From Thermoplasmata archaeon (lineage in GTDB: Archaea > Thermoplasmatota > Thermoplasmata > Halarchaeoplasmatales > Halarchaeoplasmataceae), in contig JAFDTZ010000030.1 in the NCBI GenBank assembly GCA_019594305.1, positions 1 to 19,422 on the forward strand: a DNA stretch of 19,422 nt, in the 5' to 3' direction. Each line of letters begins with the position of its first letter. Within the stretch, counting starts at the first letter, position 1. Both the position numbers and the translations under genes were made by a program. Shown here in pieces: positions 1 through 10,100 of this stretch. The notes below the pieces were generated by a model, which was given only the letters and a program-made list of their open reading frames with translations, searched no databases and was not told the DNA's origin.

Positions 1-1
1 C

Positions 2-109
2 GCTGACAAAAGATTATTTGGGTGGGAGATTGCACAAAGAAGACAAGACAGGATAGACAACGCCCTCTCTTGTCAAAACCTCTGGCACAATCTATTCAAC
101 CTATATTGA
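2..109 (+). CDS. C-terminal end of a probable DDE transposase (partial)
   Basis: An open frame enters from the left edge and runs 35 residues to a TGA stop at 107-109. The visible peptide has the look of the last helix of IS4/IS5-type DDE transposases: a KRLFG motif, then a basic stretch (QRRQDR), then an L..HNL ending close to the C-terminus. The catalytic D, D and E residues lie outside the window, so activity and family cannot be judged. No terminal inverted repeat could be confirmed between the stop and the next gene's promoter. The frame is too short to exclude chance, and another protein's C-terminus is possible. Confidence 0.4.
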   Translation, partial: ADKRLFGWEIAQRRQDRIDNALSCQNLWHNLFNLY

Positions 110-142
110 CTAATTCTGTCCCACACCCGAAATTTCCGAAAG

Positions 143-150
143 TTATATTA
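143..150 (+). promoter_or_regulatory. Box A (TATA-like) promoter of the beta-helix surface protein gene
   Basis: TTATATTA is centred about 33 bases before the ATG at 179. In archaea transcription starts about 25 bases after box A, so the mRNA would have almost no leader. No SD site precedes the ATG, which fits leaderless translation. Confidence 0.5.
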
Positions 151-178
151 AACACTTCAACACCTTTTTTAATATATT

Positions 179-2866
179 ATGACCAGGATAAGCCGTAGAG
201 AGGTACTCAGCATAATAATCCTGCTCCTATTGTGGGGTCTTCTTCCAAGTAATATTAGTATTCATAGTGAAACCATAGGTGAAGTTAATACGGTGAACAC
301 GGCATTCGGCTCTATCTCACGGGAGGTGATACGCATAACCAATGATACCCAATTGATCGCATTGGCAAATGAAGAGGGCTGGAGGGGTGATGGCTCGGAA
401 GGTGAACCTTTTGTAATTGAAAATTATAATATAGATGCAGGGGGCAAGGGAAGTGCAGTACATATAGGCAATACTACTTTACATATACTCCTGAAGGATT
501 CTCAGCTTCACAATGTTTCTTGGAGTGTGGATGGTTGGAATCCGGGGGCGGCTGTTACTTTACATAATGCCCGGAATGTAAAAATCGTGAATAACAGATG
601 TTATAACAGTCGGTTCGGTATATTACTCGCAAACTCAGATTCAAATCGTATCCACGTGAATACCATAAGCGATAATACGTACTATGGTATAGAAATGAAG
701 AACTCGATGTACAACACGGTATCTGAAAACGGTTTCGATAACACCGGAGGACTAAATCTCATCAACTCACCTCACAATTCATTTTATGATAACGATTTTT
801 CTTATAGGGGATTTAGCCTTTTAGGAACCATAGATACGTACGCAGAGCAAGATATCCCGAAGAACAATACCATCGATGGAAAACCGATATACTATTACAG
901 CAACACCCATGGAGGAGGTTTAGCCATCCCCTCGGATGCCGGACAGGTCATACTCGGAAATGTAACTTCCATGAAGGTGGAAGGACTTCGTTTGAGCGGT
1001 TCCACTATCATTATCGGATACTCGTCGGAAATAGATATACACCATAATAGAGTATCACAAAATCCCGGTAAAATAGGTATTTCCATAAGGTCGAGTGAAA
1101 GTATAACTTTAACAAATAATATACTGAATGATAATCAAGGGGGTATAAATATGCTCCAAACCAGTGATTCTACTGTTCTACATAACACTTTATCTAACAA
1201 TGTAGAAACCGGTTTAGTTCTAGGTCATGGTTCGGATTCGAATTTAATAGATGGGAACAAACTGTCGGGGTGCGGTATGACTATCAATTCGGCTTCTTAT
1301 AACACGATAACCAATAACCTGATATTAAAAAATATGGCGGCGGGGATCATCATCGAATCCGGGTCGAACAATAATTTATTACATTCGAATGCTTTCCTTT
1401 ATAACAATAGAGCCAAAGACCAATACAGTCCTTCTCATATACAGGCAAGGGATAGCACAGGAGAGAATAACTGGAACTCATCGGAGGGATACGGTAACTA
1501 CTGGAGAGATTGGACCCAACCGGATGAAGATGGTGATGGAATAGTTGATGAACCTTACAAAATCGCCGGTAGCGATTCTTACGATTATTATCCGCTGGTA
1601 GAGCCTTTCATGCCTGTACCTCCTTATCCGGCAACCAATCTGAATATAGAGACAGGTAGTGGAAAGCTTGGGCTGAACTGGGATATACCGATAGGCGATG
1701 GCGGCTCAGATATTATCGGCTACAGGATATATAGAGGTAATACCTCCGATAACCTGAGAATAGTGCAAGATGTAGAAGGAGCATCCAGTAGATATTATTT
1801 GGATACCGGTCTGAATAACGAAGAGGTTTATTATTATCGAGTATCGGCTTTCAACTCTGTAGGGGAAAGTATAGTAACAGATATCGTCTCCGGAGAACCG
1901 GATGGCACCCCCCCTAATTTAGCTTTTTTTACACCTGCGAATAACACACACACAAATCAACCAGGATTTGAAGTGTCGTGGTATTGCTCCGATACCAACA
2001 GCGGTGTAGATTATTCTCAAGTCAGGTTGAACAATGAAACGTGGTGGGATGTAGGCGATAACACCAGTTACGAATTTATTGATGTTCAAGAAGGAAAACA
2101 TCGTGTTTGGGTGCGTGTTTACGATAGGGCGGGTAACAATGTTACACGTTGGATAAACGTCTTTGTCGATTTCACACCTCCCGAAATTGTATCTCATAGA
2201 CCGGTGGGAAACGAAATTCCCATAGATTTTGAAGTGTATATCGAATTCTCCGAACCCATGGACAGAGATACGTTGATCGTAAGCTCATTTGAAATTCCGT
2301 TCGATTATGTGGAATGGATAGATAATACCACCGCTGTTACGAGACCGATAGATACTGTGGAATATGATCGCACATATAATGTGTTCGTAGAAGGTACCGA
2401 CTTGGCAGGAAATGAGTTGGAGTCATACTTATGGACTTTCAACACTACAGACGCCTGTATTTTGAAAGGACGGGTGGTTGACAACCAAGGGGCGCCTATG
2501 GGTGGTGTAGAGGTCTCAGTGGGTGAAGAAGCCCGAAGTTCAACCGACCATGAAGGATTTTTCACCGTTGACGGACGTGGTGGGACCAATACAGTTACAT
2601 TTCAAAAGGAGGGTTATGATGGAAAGAGGGTGCATGTAACGGCAAACGCGGGAGAAGAGTATGATATGGGGGAGATCACACTTGAGCCTACCTCCAGAAG
2701 ATACGAATGGCTTCTGATAATCGCCTCGGTGTCCATCGTAATATCCGGCATTCTCGCATTTGCGTTGTTTATGATGAGGAGGGAGGAAACAGAAATAAGC
2801 GACGATGAAGACCTATTTGAAATCGAGGAAGATACCGAGATACTTCCGGCAGAATTCTTTGACTGA
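179..2866 (+). CDS. NosD-like parallel beta-helix surface protein with FN3 and Ig-like domains and a C-terminal membrane anchor
   Basis: This is an 895-residue protein predicted to be exported and anchored in the membrane. A signal peptide covers about residues 1-30 (RISRREV, then a hydrophobic run). Residues about 50-470 are parallel beta-helix (PbH1/NosD) repeats rich in N and in 'NTI..N' and 'N.L..N' turns, closing with the YGNYWRDW..PDEDGDGIVDEPY signature of archaeal NosD-like proteins. Next come a fibronectin type III domain (about 480-575), an Ig-like module (about 576-670), an SbsA-like Ig domain with SEPMD (about 668-756) and a carboxypeptidase-regulatory-like domain (GRVVDNQGAPMGGVEV, about 760-837). 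One membrane helix lies at about 842-866, followed by a very acidic cytoplasmic tail. A carbohydrate-binding or adhesive role is likely from the folds, but no catalytic residues are evident. The Ig-like module is related to the repeats in the giant protein at 7137-14621. Confidence 0.85.
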   Translation: MTRISRREVLSIIILLLLWGLLPSNISIHSETIGEVNTVNTAFGSISREVIRITNDTQLIALANEEGWRGDGSEGEPFVIENYNIDAGGKGSAVHIGNTTLHILLKDSQLHNVSWSVDGWNPGAAVTLHNARNVKIVNNRCYNSRFGILLANSDSNRIHVNTISDNTYYGIEMKNSMYNTVSENGFDNTGGLNLINSPHNSFYDNDFSYRGFSLLGTIDTYAEQDIPKNNTIDGKPIYYYSNTHGGGLAIPSDAGQVILGNVTSMKVEGLRLSGSTIIIGYSSEIDIHHNRVSQNPGKIGISIRSSESITLTNNILNDNQGGINMLQTSDSTVLHNTLSNNVETGLVLGHGSDSNLIDGNKLSGCGMTINSASYNTITNNLILKNMAAGIIIESGSNNNLLHSNAFLYNNRAKDQYSPSHIQARDSTGENNWNSSEGYGNYWRDWTQPDEDGDGIVDEPYKIAGSDSYDYYPLVEPFMPVPPYPATNLNIETGSGKLGLNWDIPIGDGGSDIIGYRIYRGNTSDNLRIVQDVEGASSRYYLDTGLNNEEVYYYRVSAFNSVGESIVTDIVSGEPDGTPPNLAFFTPANNTHTNQPGFEVSWYCSDTNSGVDYSQVRLNNETWWDVGDNTSYEFIDVQEGKHRVWVRVYDRAGNNVTRWINVFVDFTPPEIVSHRPVGNEIPIDFEVYIEFSEPMDRDTLIVSSFEIPFDYVEWIDNTTAVTRPIDTVEYDRTYNVFVEGTDLAGNELESYLWTFNTTDACILKGRVVDNQGAPMGGVEVSVGEEARSSTDHEGFFTVDGRGGTNTVTFQKEGYDGKRVHVTANAGEEYDMGEITLEPTSRRYEWLLIIASVSIVISGILAFALFMMRREETEISDDEDLFEIEEDTEILPAEFFD

Positions 2867-2876
2867 TTCAGAAAGG

Positions 2877-2886
2877 TTAATTATTA
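2877..2886 (+). promoter_or_regulatory. Box A promoter of the PH-domain gene
   Basis: TTAATTATTA, preceded by the purine-rich GAAAGG that could serve as a BRE, is centred about 33 bases before the ATG at 2915. There is no SD site, so near-leaderless translation is likely. Confidence 0.45.
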
Positions 2887-2914
2887 TGTACGGCTATTAC
2901 TTTTCGGTGTATAT

Positions 2915-3331
2915 ATGAAATCGAGGTCAGATGAAAAAATCATATGGAGTTCTTATCGTAGTTGGAAGAGCTACTATATATGGATGATTTTTGTTTTTAT
3001 CTGGTTTTTGCTCAGCTCGATCTTTTCTGTGTTTTTCTTCATCTTTATCATATCTTTAATCGTTATCGTCTTAGATAGGTTCGGCTCTAGATATTATATA
3101 ACCAATAAAAAAGTATACTCGGTTTATAATTTCCATGTAGGCTTTAAGAAAAGTAGTTTGCCCCTAAGAAAAATCGAGTCCGTGGATATGGAACGTGACC
3201 TTTGGGGTGAATTGTTCGGTTACGGTGACATCAATATCGGTGTGATAGGTGAGACAAAGGTGACCTTTAAAGCTGTTCGTGAACCTACTAAAGTGGTAAA
3301 TACGTTAAAAAGAAGAACTGGCAACCGATAA
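2915..3331 (+). CDS. Small membrane protein with a bacterial-type PH domain (bPH_2/DUF304-like)
   Basis: This 138-residue protein has a very hydrophobic N-terminal part (about residues 19-54), enough for one or two membrane helices rich in F, I and W. A cytoplasmic domain follows. From residue 59 onward the pattern RYYITNKKVYSV, then SLPLRKIESVDMER, then GYGDINIG matches the bPH_2 (YdbS/DUF304) fold: a strand, a polar turn, the 'LPL.KI' strand and a G-rich turn. The length is typical of single-domain members. In bacteria such proteins are membrane-associated scaffolds of unclear function. The gene lies 48 bases after the previous stop with its own box A, so it appears independently transcribed. 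No partner is suggested by its neighbours. Confidence 0.75.
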   Translation: MKSRSDEKIIWSSYRSWKSYYIWMIFVFIWFLLSSIFSVFFFIFIISLIVIVLDRFGSRYYITNKKVYSVYNFHVGFKKSSLPLRKIESVDMERDLWGELFGYGDINIGVIGETKVTFKAVREPTKVVNTLKRRTGNR

Positions 3332-3337
3332 ATATTT
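3328..3337 (+). promoter_or_regulatory. Box A promoter of the exonuclease gene
   Basis: ATAAATATTT overlaps the stop codon of the PH-domain gene and is centred about 32 bases before the ATG at 3365. The spacing matches the other + strand genes in this window. Confidence 0.45.
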
Positions 3338-3364
3338 CACTCGGTTTCACTTATTATTGAATGT

Positions 3365-4318
3365 ATGCGGTACGATCCCAGGATATACAGTTCCGAGAAG
3401 CGTAAATGGAGGCTATTGAAAAAGTACAAGGGATGTACTGTTGAAGAGGTTATAAAGGGTCAAAGTATCGATACCACGTTGGGGAATGCCTATCGAATAA
3501 TCAACAACACGCAGATATCACTTCAACTACCTCATGAGTCGCAGACCAGGGAAGCGGTACTTGAGGACCTTCGATTGATACGTGGTATCGGTAAGAAAAC
3601 AGCTGAAAAGCTTCGGGCGGACGGTCTCTGTGATCTAAACGGTCTTTGTGAGGCCGGATATACGGACGCCCGACCCCTGGTAAGAGCCATCGAATCGTCT
3701 GATTTCAGATCTTTATTATGTAGGGTAGAGAGACAGCATAGTAATAATCATCCTTTATGTTATTCTTTATTGGGGTTTTTAAAGCCCGAAGATATCCTCT
3801 TCTTCGATATAGAGACCATGGGATTGAAGTACAAACCGGTATTCCTTATAGGCGTGGGAAGGTATGAAAACGGATACTTCAACATCACTCAGTACCTGGC
3901 AAGAAACCTGTCGGAAGAGAGGGGGATCCTAAAGGCATTCATTGATGAACTGGAGCGCTGCCGATGCCTGGTCAGCTTTAACGGTCGGAGCTTCGATTCA
4001 AGATTCATCCGAGATAGGTTATCGGTATTAGGTATGGAAGGTGACTTAAACTTACCTCACCTGGACCTACTCCATATGTCTCGTCGTGTATGGAAGGGCT
4101 GCCTACCAAATCATCGCCTGGGAACGGTGGAGAAACATATATTGGGGATACAACGAGAGAACGATCTTGCAAGCGCCATGGTGCCGAATTATTATGAGCT
4201 ATATCTTAAGAAAGGGAACCCAGGGCCGCTTATCCCCATCATCGAACACAACCACCAAGATATACTCTCCATGGCATCTTTACTCGACCTTATATGTAAG
4301 GAGATAAGTCATCGGTAG
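3365..4318 (+). CDS. Predicted YprB-type RNase H-fold exonuclease with an N-terminal helix-hairpin-helix motif
   Basis: This 317-residue protein is predicted to cut nucleic acid from an end. Residues about 66-88 (EDLRLIRGIGKKTAEKLRADG) form a helix-hairpin-helix DNA-binding motif. Residues about 143-315 are an RNase H-like 3'-5' exonuclease domain of the YprB/RNase_H_2 family. The metal-binding residues are visible: D148 and E150 in FFDIETMG, D211 in SFNGRSFDSRF, and the H295/H297...D299 group in EHNHQDI. The set looks complete, so activity is plausible. The first 60 residues are basic with no recognised domain. The ATG at 3365 is preferred because an ATG at 3361 is out of frame and the box A spacing fits. 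Related proteins are thought to act in DNA repair or processing. Substrate and partners cannot be told from this window. Confidence 0.8.
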   Translation: MRYDPRIYSSEKRKWRLLKKYKGCTVEEVIKGQSIDTTLGNAYRIINNTQISLQLPHESQTREAVLEDLRLIRGIGKKTAEKLRADGLCDLNGLCEAGYTDARPLVRAIESSDFRSLLCRVERQHSNNHPLCYSLLGFLKPEDILFFDIETMGLKYKPVFLIGVGRYENGYFNITQYLARNLSEERGILKAFIDELERCRCLVSFNGRSFDSRFIRDRLSVLGMEGDLNLPHLDLLHMSRRVWKGCLPNHRLGTVEKHILGIQRENDLASAMVPNYYELYLKKGNPGPLIPIIEHNHQDILSMASLLDLICKEISHR

Positions 4319-4322
4319 AAAC

Positions 4323-4330
4323 TTATATAT
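4323..4330 (+). promoter_or_regulatory. Box A promoter of the RND-family gene
   Basis: TTATATAT is centred about 38 bases before the ATG at 4365, which predicts a leader of about a dozen bases. It lies just after the stop codon of the exonuclease gene. Confidence 0.55.
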
Positions 4331-4364
4331 CGGAGTCTAGTTAAATAGCCCGTCGTGTTCAACT

Positions 4365-7016
4365 ATGAATATCATAGGACGTTACGAAAAAAAGGTTTCT
4401 AAAAGGCCGAAATCATTCATCGTGGTCTTGATCGCCATCACTCTCTTCTTATCATTCTTTGCGGCACAGATGGAGATGGATGTGGGCGAGGACGACTTTC
4501 AACCGGATACCAAAGTCGCCTTGGCAAACAGGATGATAAACGAAAGATACGGGAGTGAGGAAGGCCAGCTTAGCGTTATTTTCATAGCGGATGAGAACGT
4601 ATTAAACAGAGGATCTCTCATGGCTCAACTGGAGATGGGTGAGAAAATATCGAATTCCCCTGGGGCATCGTCCCTGATCTCCGGTTCACCTGAAAATCCG
4701 GGCGGTATCTCATCTCCGGCAAGGTTGATAGCTCAGACGAGATTTATCCGGGGATTGATGCAGGCGGGTGAAGGATTCGATCAACCTCCCGGAAACGATT
4801 CTAACTCGATCCAACAGGAATTGATGGGAAAGGTATTCACATTATCACATAGTGAAATGAGAACCATATTGGAAGGAGGGGAACTGTCTATAGATGTCTC
4901 TACATTACCCTTCCTGATAGAACTTGAATTCGAACCTTATGAACCGGAGATGCTCAGTGAGTTTTACCAAGACCCTTTCATATCCATTATATTTCCACTG
5001 GAAGATATTTTGGGATTTTTACTCTCCAACGATTACGACCCGGAAACTCAAACAGCGAGCAAGTCGATAATGGGTATCTCTATACAAAATGATATATCAG
5101 ATAAAGCCGCCCTGGAGGCCGAGAGAGAAGTACAACAGATGGCAAAGGAGATAGATAGTGAGGGATTGGAATTACGGATACTCGGGGATGCCTTGATAAG
5201 GGAAGAGATAAATGAAGCGTCGGGGCGAAATATTGGCATACTTATGCCCATCGCTTTCATCTTCGTCATAGTTGTTCTGGCCTTTATGTACCGTAACGTT
5301 ACAGACACTGTTTTGAATCTAATAGCTCTAGTTATAGCTGTAGTATGGGTGTACGGGATCGGTGTATTATTGGGTCTCAACCTTGGAAATCCCATGATGA
5401 CTACAGTTCCTGTCCTTATCATCGGTCTGGGTATAGACTACGGAATACATTATACTTCGAGATATCGTGAAGAATTGAAGGAGGGTAAGCAGGTCGGCGA
5501 TGCGATCATGCTAGCCGGAGCAACGGTGGGCTTTGCTATCATGCTCACTACGATAACGACCATAGTCGGGTTCATGAGCAACGTAAGCTCAAATATATCC
5601 GCCATAAGGGATTTCGGTATACTGTGTTCGGTAGGGATTTTAAGTGCCTTCATCCTAATGCTTACTTTCTTCCCGGCTTCAAAGACTATCATCGACCGTC
5701 GAAGAGAGAGAAAAGGTAAACCTCTGATAAAATTCAAAGAAGAGAAAGACAAGAAAAGCCTCAGCAAGAAATTCTGGGCGAAGATAGGAGAACCGGAGAG
5801 TTTCTGTAAATCCGACGTTAAATGTGTGAATAACGGCCTCGGCCTTGGTGCCATAGCTGCTAGAACTCCCGTTCCTGTACTGATAGTGGTTTTATTGATC
5901 ACTTCGGCAGCGGTTTACGGCGGAATGCAGTTGGAGGCAAGGTACGACTTTAGGGATTTTTTACCTTCGGACCTCGAGGTAACGGAAACCTTCAATATAT
6001 TCATGGAGGACTTCAACTTCAGCCAGGAAACTGTGTTCATACTGGTTGAAGGTGATATAACACAACCCGAAGTCTTTAGGAAGATCGAAGTAGTTCAATC
6101 CGAGGCCATGGAGAGCGAATATGTGGTATCGGCTAGAACACCGGAATCGCCATACCAGCTGGCCATTTCGATGGTCAACGAAAATTCCCCTAACTACAAC
6201 AGTTCATTTGCCGATATATGGGCTGCAAACATCGATGATGCCGACAGTATTACGCCTGCCAATGTGATCTCCATCTATGATGGGCTGTTCGAGTATGCCC
6301 CCCAAGAGGTCGTTAGGGTTCTGAATCATGACGGAGAAGGGTACGATGGATTGGTTATCAGGATCCCGGTGGATGCTATGGATGGGAAAAGAGTGAGAGA
6401 GATAGAAAATGATATTATATCCGCCTCTCAAACAATGAATGAGGAAGACCTGGAAAGAGTTCTTGTGACCGGCGGTCCCATAGTTAGCTATTCCACATTC
6501 CAATCTATCAACCAGGGTCAGATAGAGACTCTCCTCATCACGTTCCTGATCGCTTTGATCATACTGACCATCCTTTACTACTATCTCGGGAAAGGCCTGG
6601 CCCTCGGAGGTATCACCATATTACCCCTAGTATTCGTAATCAGCTGGACCTTTGGAACCATGTATTTCCTGAACATTCCATTAAATCCTGTCACCGTTAC
6701 CATAGCGGCGATAACCGTAGGACTTGGGATAGATTACAGCATACATATCACCCAGAGATTCATAGAAGAGGCCGAGAGGATAGATAAGCCCGAGTGCGCG
6801 TTATGTGTGGCAACCAGTCATACTGGAAGTGCCTTGTTCGGCTCCGCAACCACGACCATCGTCGGCTTCGGTATCCTATCTTTAGCGATCATACCACCGC
6901 TAGCACAGTTCGGGCAGGTAAGTGCTATCAGCATTTTCTTCGCCTTCCTAGCTTCGGTATTTGTCTCGCCCACATTCTTGTTACTTTGGTATAGATACAG
7001 GATAAAATCATCTTGA
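4365..7016 (+). CDS. RND superfamily (MMPL/HpnN-like) membrane transporter
   Basis: This 883-residue protein has the duplicated RND plan. Each half has one membrane helix (first at about residues 18-36; second at about 500-520, after ARTPVPVL), a large extracytoplasmic domain (about 40-285 and about 525-710), then a block of hydrophobic helices. The signature of the MMPL/archaeal RND class appears once per half: GLGIDYGIHY at about 353-362 and GLGIDYSIHI at about 785-794. Both carry the aspartate that in this superfamily takes part in proton relay. The length is usual for archaeal members, which may export lipids or hydrophobic compounds; the substrate here is unknown. Two cysteine pairs sit in loops: C481/C487 between the halves and C811/C814 in the second half. 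There is no periplasmic adaptor or regulator next to it, and it has its own promoter. Confidence 0.88.
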   Translation: MNIIGRYEKKVSKRPKSFIVVLIAITLFLSFFAAQMEMDVGEDDFQPDTKVALANRMINERYGSEEGQLSVIFIADENVLNRGSLMAQLEMGEKISNSPGASSLISGSPENPGGISSPARLIAQTRFIRGLMQAGEGFDQPPGNDSNSIQQELMGKVFTLSHSEMRTILEGGELSIDVSTLPFLIELEFEPYEPEMLSEFYQDPFISIIFPLEDILGFLLSNDYDPETQTASKSIMGISIQNDISDKAALEAEREVQQMAKEIDSEGLELRILGDALIREEINEASGRNIGILMPIAFIFVIVVLAFMYRNVTDTVLNLIALVIAVVWVYGIGVLLGLNLGNPMMTTVPVLIIGLGIDYGIHYTSRYREELKEGKQVGDAIMLAGATVGFAIMLTTITTIVGFMSNVSSNISAIRDFGILCSVGILSAFILMLTFFPASKTIIDRRRERKGKPLIKFKEEKDKKSLSKKFWAKIGEPESFCKSDVKCVNNGLGLGAIAARTPVPVLIVVLLITSAAVYGGMQLEARYDFRDFLPSDLEVTETFNIFMEDFNFSQETVFILVEGDITQPEVFRKIEVVQSEAMESEYVVSARTPESPYQLAISMVNENSPNYNSSFADIWAANIDDADSITPANVISIYDGLFEYAPQEVVRVLNHDGEGYDGLVIRIPVDAMDGKRVREIENDIISASQTMNEEDLERVLVTGGPIVSYSTFQSINQGQIETLLITFLIALIILTILYYYLGKGLALGGITILPLVFVISWTFGTMYFLNIPLNPVTVTIAAITVGLGIDYSIHITQRFIEEAERIDKPECALCVATSHTGSALFGSATTTIVGFGILSLAIIPPLAQFGQVSAISIFFAFLASVFVSPTFLLLWYRYRIKSS

Positions 7017-7085
7017 TCATTGATTTGCAAATTACTAGCTCGATATTTCCTTATTATACCGCAAAATTCACCTTAAAGACCGAAA

Positions 7086-7094
7086 GTTTATTAT
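7086..7094 (+). promoter_or_regulatory. Probable box A promoter of the giant surface protein gene
   Basis: TTTATTATG follows the purine-rich CGAAAG (possible BRE) about 47 bases before the ATG at 7137, which would give a leader of about 20 bases. GTGATG at 7127-7132, five bases before the ATG, could pair with the 3' end of 16S rRNA as a short SD site. A second A/T-rich candidate lies at about 7050-7059. Confidence 0.4.
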
Positions 7095-7136
7095 GCCTGA
7101 AATGTCCAGTTAAGCTACAATCAGATGTGATGCATC

Positions 7137-10100
7137 ATGAAATCCGTAAAAAACAGAATTTTGGTATGTGCCGTTATCTCAATGCTATTTGTGGGAGTCT
7201 TCAATCTCGGAACCGTACTCGCACGACCTGACGATGTACCAGTACCTACGCCTGGCAATGACTCGTTAGGTGACGGAAGTCCCGGAGATCCGTATATGAT
7301 CCACTGTGTGGATGATCTGCAGAACATAAGCAGTGATTTGAGTGCTCACTATGCGCTGGCTAACGATATCGATGCCGGTGAGACGAGTGAGTGGAACTGG
7401 AACGAAACCGAGGGTGTGTACCGTGGTTTCGAACCTATAGGTGACGGGGAAAATCAGTTCGACGGTACATTCGATGGGAGGGGATATACCATTACAGGTT
7501 TGTTCATATATCGCCCTGATGTTAGCGGTGTTGGACTCTTCAGTCACATGGATGAAGGTGGATATGTTTCTAATGTATCCTTGGTTGATGTAAATGTCAC
7601 AGGTAACAATTATGTAGGTGGACTCGTCGGAATGAGTGGTGGTTTTCATACGCCTGGTGGGACAGTTTCAAACTGCTCTGCGTCTGGAGTCTTGACCGGT
7701 CTTGGTTTTCGTGTAGGTGGACTCATGGGGTGGAACTCATTCACTACGGTATCTAACTCCCACGCAGAGGTCATGGTGACTGCAGATAATACCGGCGGGG
7801 GATTGATGGGACAAAACGCAAATGGCATGGTGTTAAATAGCTTCTCTACAGGTAACGTGAGCGGTGAGGGGAATTCAATGGGTGGGCTCGTGGGCCGAAA
7901 CGCTGGTGTTATCGAGGATTCATATGCAACCGGTAACGTCAACGGGAGTTCTTATTTAGGCGGCCTGGCAGGATACAATGCAGGAGGCTCCATATCATAT
8001 TCCTATGCCACCGGGAGTATCAATTCAACCATAGGTGATTCATCTCAGGCAGTTGGCGGTCTAGCCGGTATCAATTCCGGCTACGTTAACTACTCTTACG
8101 CCACCGGAGAGGTTACGGGACCCTTCCGTCGCGTCGGCGGACTTGTGGGGCAAAACACAGGCGTAGTCACCAATTCCTATGCAACTGGAAACGTGACCGG
8201 TGGTGGAACAGGGGAAACATGGGAAGGCGGGCTAGTTGGAGATAATGATTATGGTGATGGTGAGGTGTTTGATAGCTTCTATGACCAAGAAACAACCGGC
8301 CATTCAGACACCGGCAAAGGTGAACCGAAAACTACGGCGGAGATGATGACCGAGAGTACTTTCACCGGTGCTGGTTGGAACTTCATCGATACGTGGTGGA
8401 TGATAGATGGTGAAACCCGTCCGTTCTTACAGTCGGAATGGTCCACAGAGATAAGAAACAACCACCAGCTGCAGTTGATGGCCGTGGATCTGACTGCGGA
8501 TTATACATTAGAAGACAATATCGTCTTATCAGATATAATCGACCCCGCACAGATGTGGGGTACTGCTTTAAACTCTGGCCAGGGTTTTGTGCCTTTGGGA
8601 ACAAGTGGGGATCCATTCGTGGGGAATTTTGACGGAAATGATCATACGATACATCTGTTATATATCGATCGTCCGGAGACTACACATATCGGTCTTTTCG
8701 GTAATATTGGAGACACGGGTTCCGTTTTTGATGTGGGTCTGACAGAACTCTATGTGAAGGGAAATGCCACTACAGGAGGACTTGCCGGACTCAACAGAGG
8801 CGTAGTGAACAACACGCATACTACCGGGTTCGTTCATGGTACCGGAGACTACGTCGGCGGCCTCATCGGAGACAATATAGGATCCGTATCTGTTTCTTAC
8901 AGCACGGTACACGTGGACGGAAAGGCTCGTTCAGGAGGACTCGTCGGGATCAACCAAGGAACGATATCGGAGTCATTTTCAGCAGGAGATGTAAAAGGCA
9001 TCGATTACGATGCGGGAGGTTTTGTAGGTCAAAACACAGGTACCATCGATAACTCCTACAGTTTAGCTAACGTTACAGGAGAGATCCAGGTAGGTGGCCT
9101 TGTGGGGCTCAATCTAGGCGGTGATATATACGATTCATATTCCACCGGATTTGTTAGCGGAAGCGGCGCTCTAGGAGGTCTTGTAGGATGGAGCAACGGT
9201 GTAGTGGCCAACAGCTTTTACGACCAGGAAACCTCCGGTCGAAGCGATACCGGTAAAGGAGAACCCAAGACCACTGCAGAGATGCAGACTCAAAGCACTT
9301 TTACCGATGCGGGTTGGAACTTTGAAGACATCTGGAAGATGATCGAGGGTATGACCTATCCTTTACTGTGGTGGCAGCCCCTTCCAACCGGCGAAGGGAC
9401 TCCTGAAGACCCGTATCTGATCTACGATGTTTATGACTTACAGAACATGAAGGACGATATCACCGCACATTATCTGATCGTTAACGATATCGATGGCAGT
9501 GAAACAAGATTCTGGAACGACGATGCAGGCTTTTTACCGGTAGGTACGTTTGAAGACCGGTTTAACGGAAGCTTAGACGGTGACGGACACAAGATCACAG
9601 GACTCTACATCAATCGAACAAGTGATCATATAGGTTTATTCGGGGTGACCGAATACGCGGAGATCAAAGATGTTGGACTCGTGGATGTGGAGATACAAGG
9701 CGGAGGATATACCGGCGGTATCGCGGGTTATACAGAATACAGTACCATCTCACGATCATATGTAACCGGGGTTGTGAACGGAATATCCAACGTTGGAGGT
9801 TTAATCGGAAGAACCTGGATGGGAACTGTAGAACATTCTTACGCAGATGTAGATGTATATGGCAGTACTTGGACCGGCGGACTGATCGGATTCAATGATG
9901 TTTGTACCGTATCCAATTCGTATGCACGGGGTGATGTGCACGGATCCAGTACAATCGGCGGATTGATAGGACGACACGATCGTGCACCACTGGAATATTC
10001 TTACTCTACGGGATACGTATCAGGTGATTCTAACGTAGGCGGATTGGTGGGCAGTAGAGACCCCTCCGGCGGATACGCGGATATAGCAAATTTCTGGGAC

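Noticed and set aside
179..2866. True NosD of nitrous oxide reductase maturation
   Set aside because: Only the beta-helix fold and the closing motif are shared. FN3 and Ig-like domains and a C-terminal anchor follow, and no nosZ or nos ABC genes are nearby.
4086..4307. 73-residue + strand frame inside the exonuclease gene
   Set aside because: It overlaps the conserved catalytic region of the real gene in another frame and shows no domain.
7013..7231. Small + strand frame before the giant gene
   Set aside because: It overlaps the promoter and the signal-peptide coding part of the giant gene in another frame and has no family resemblance.
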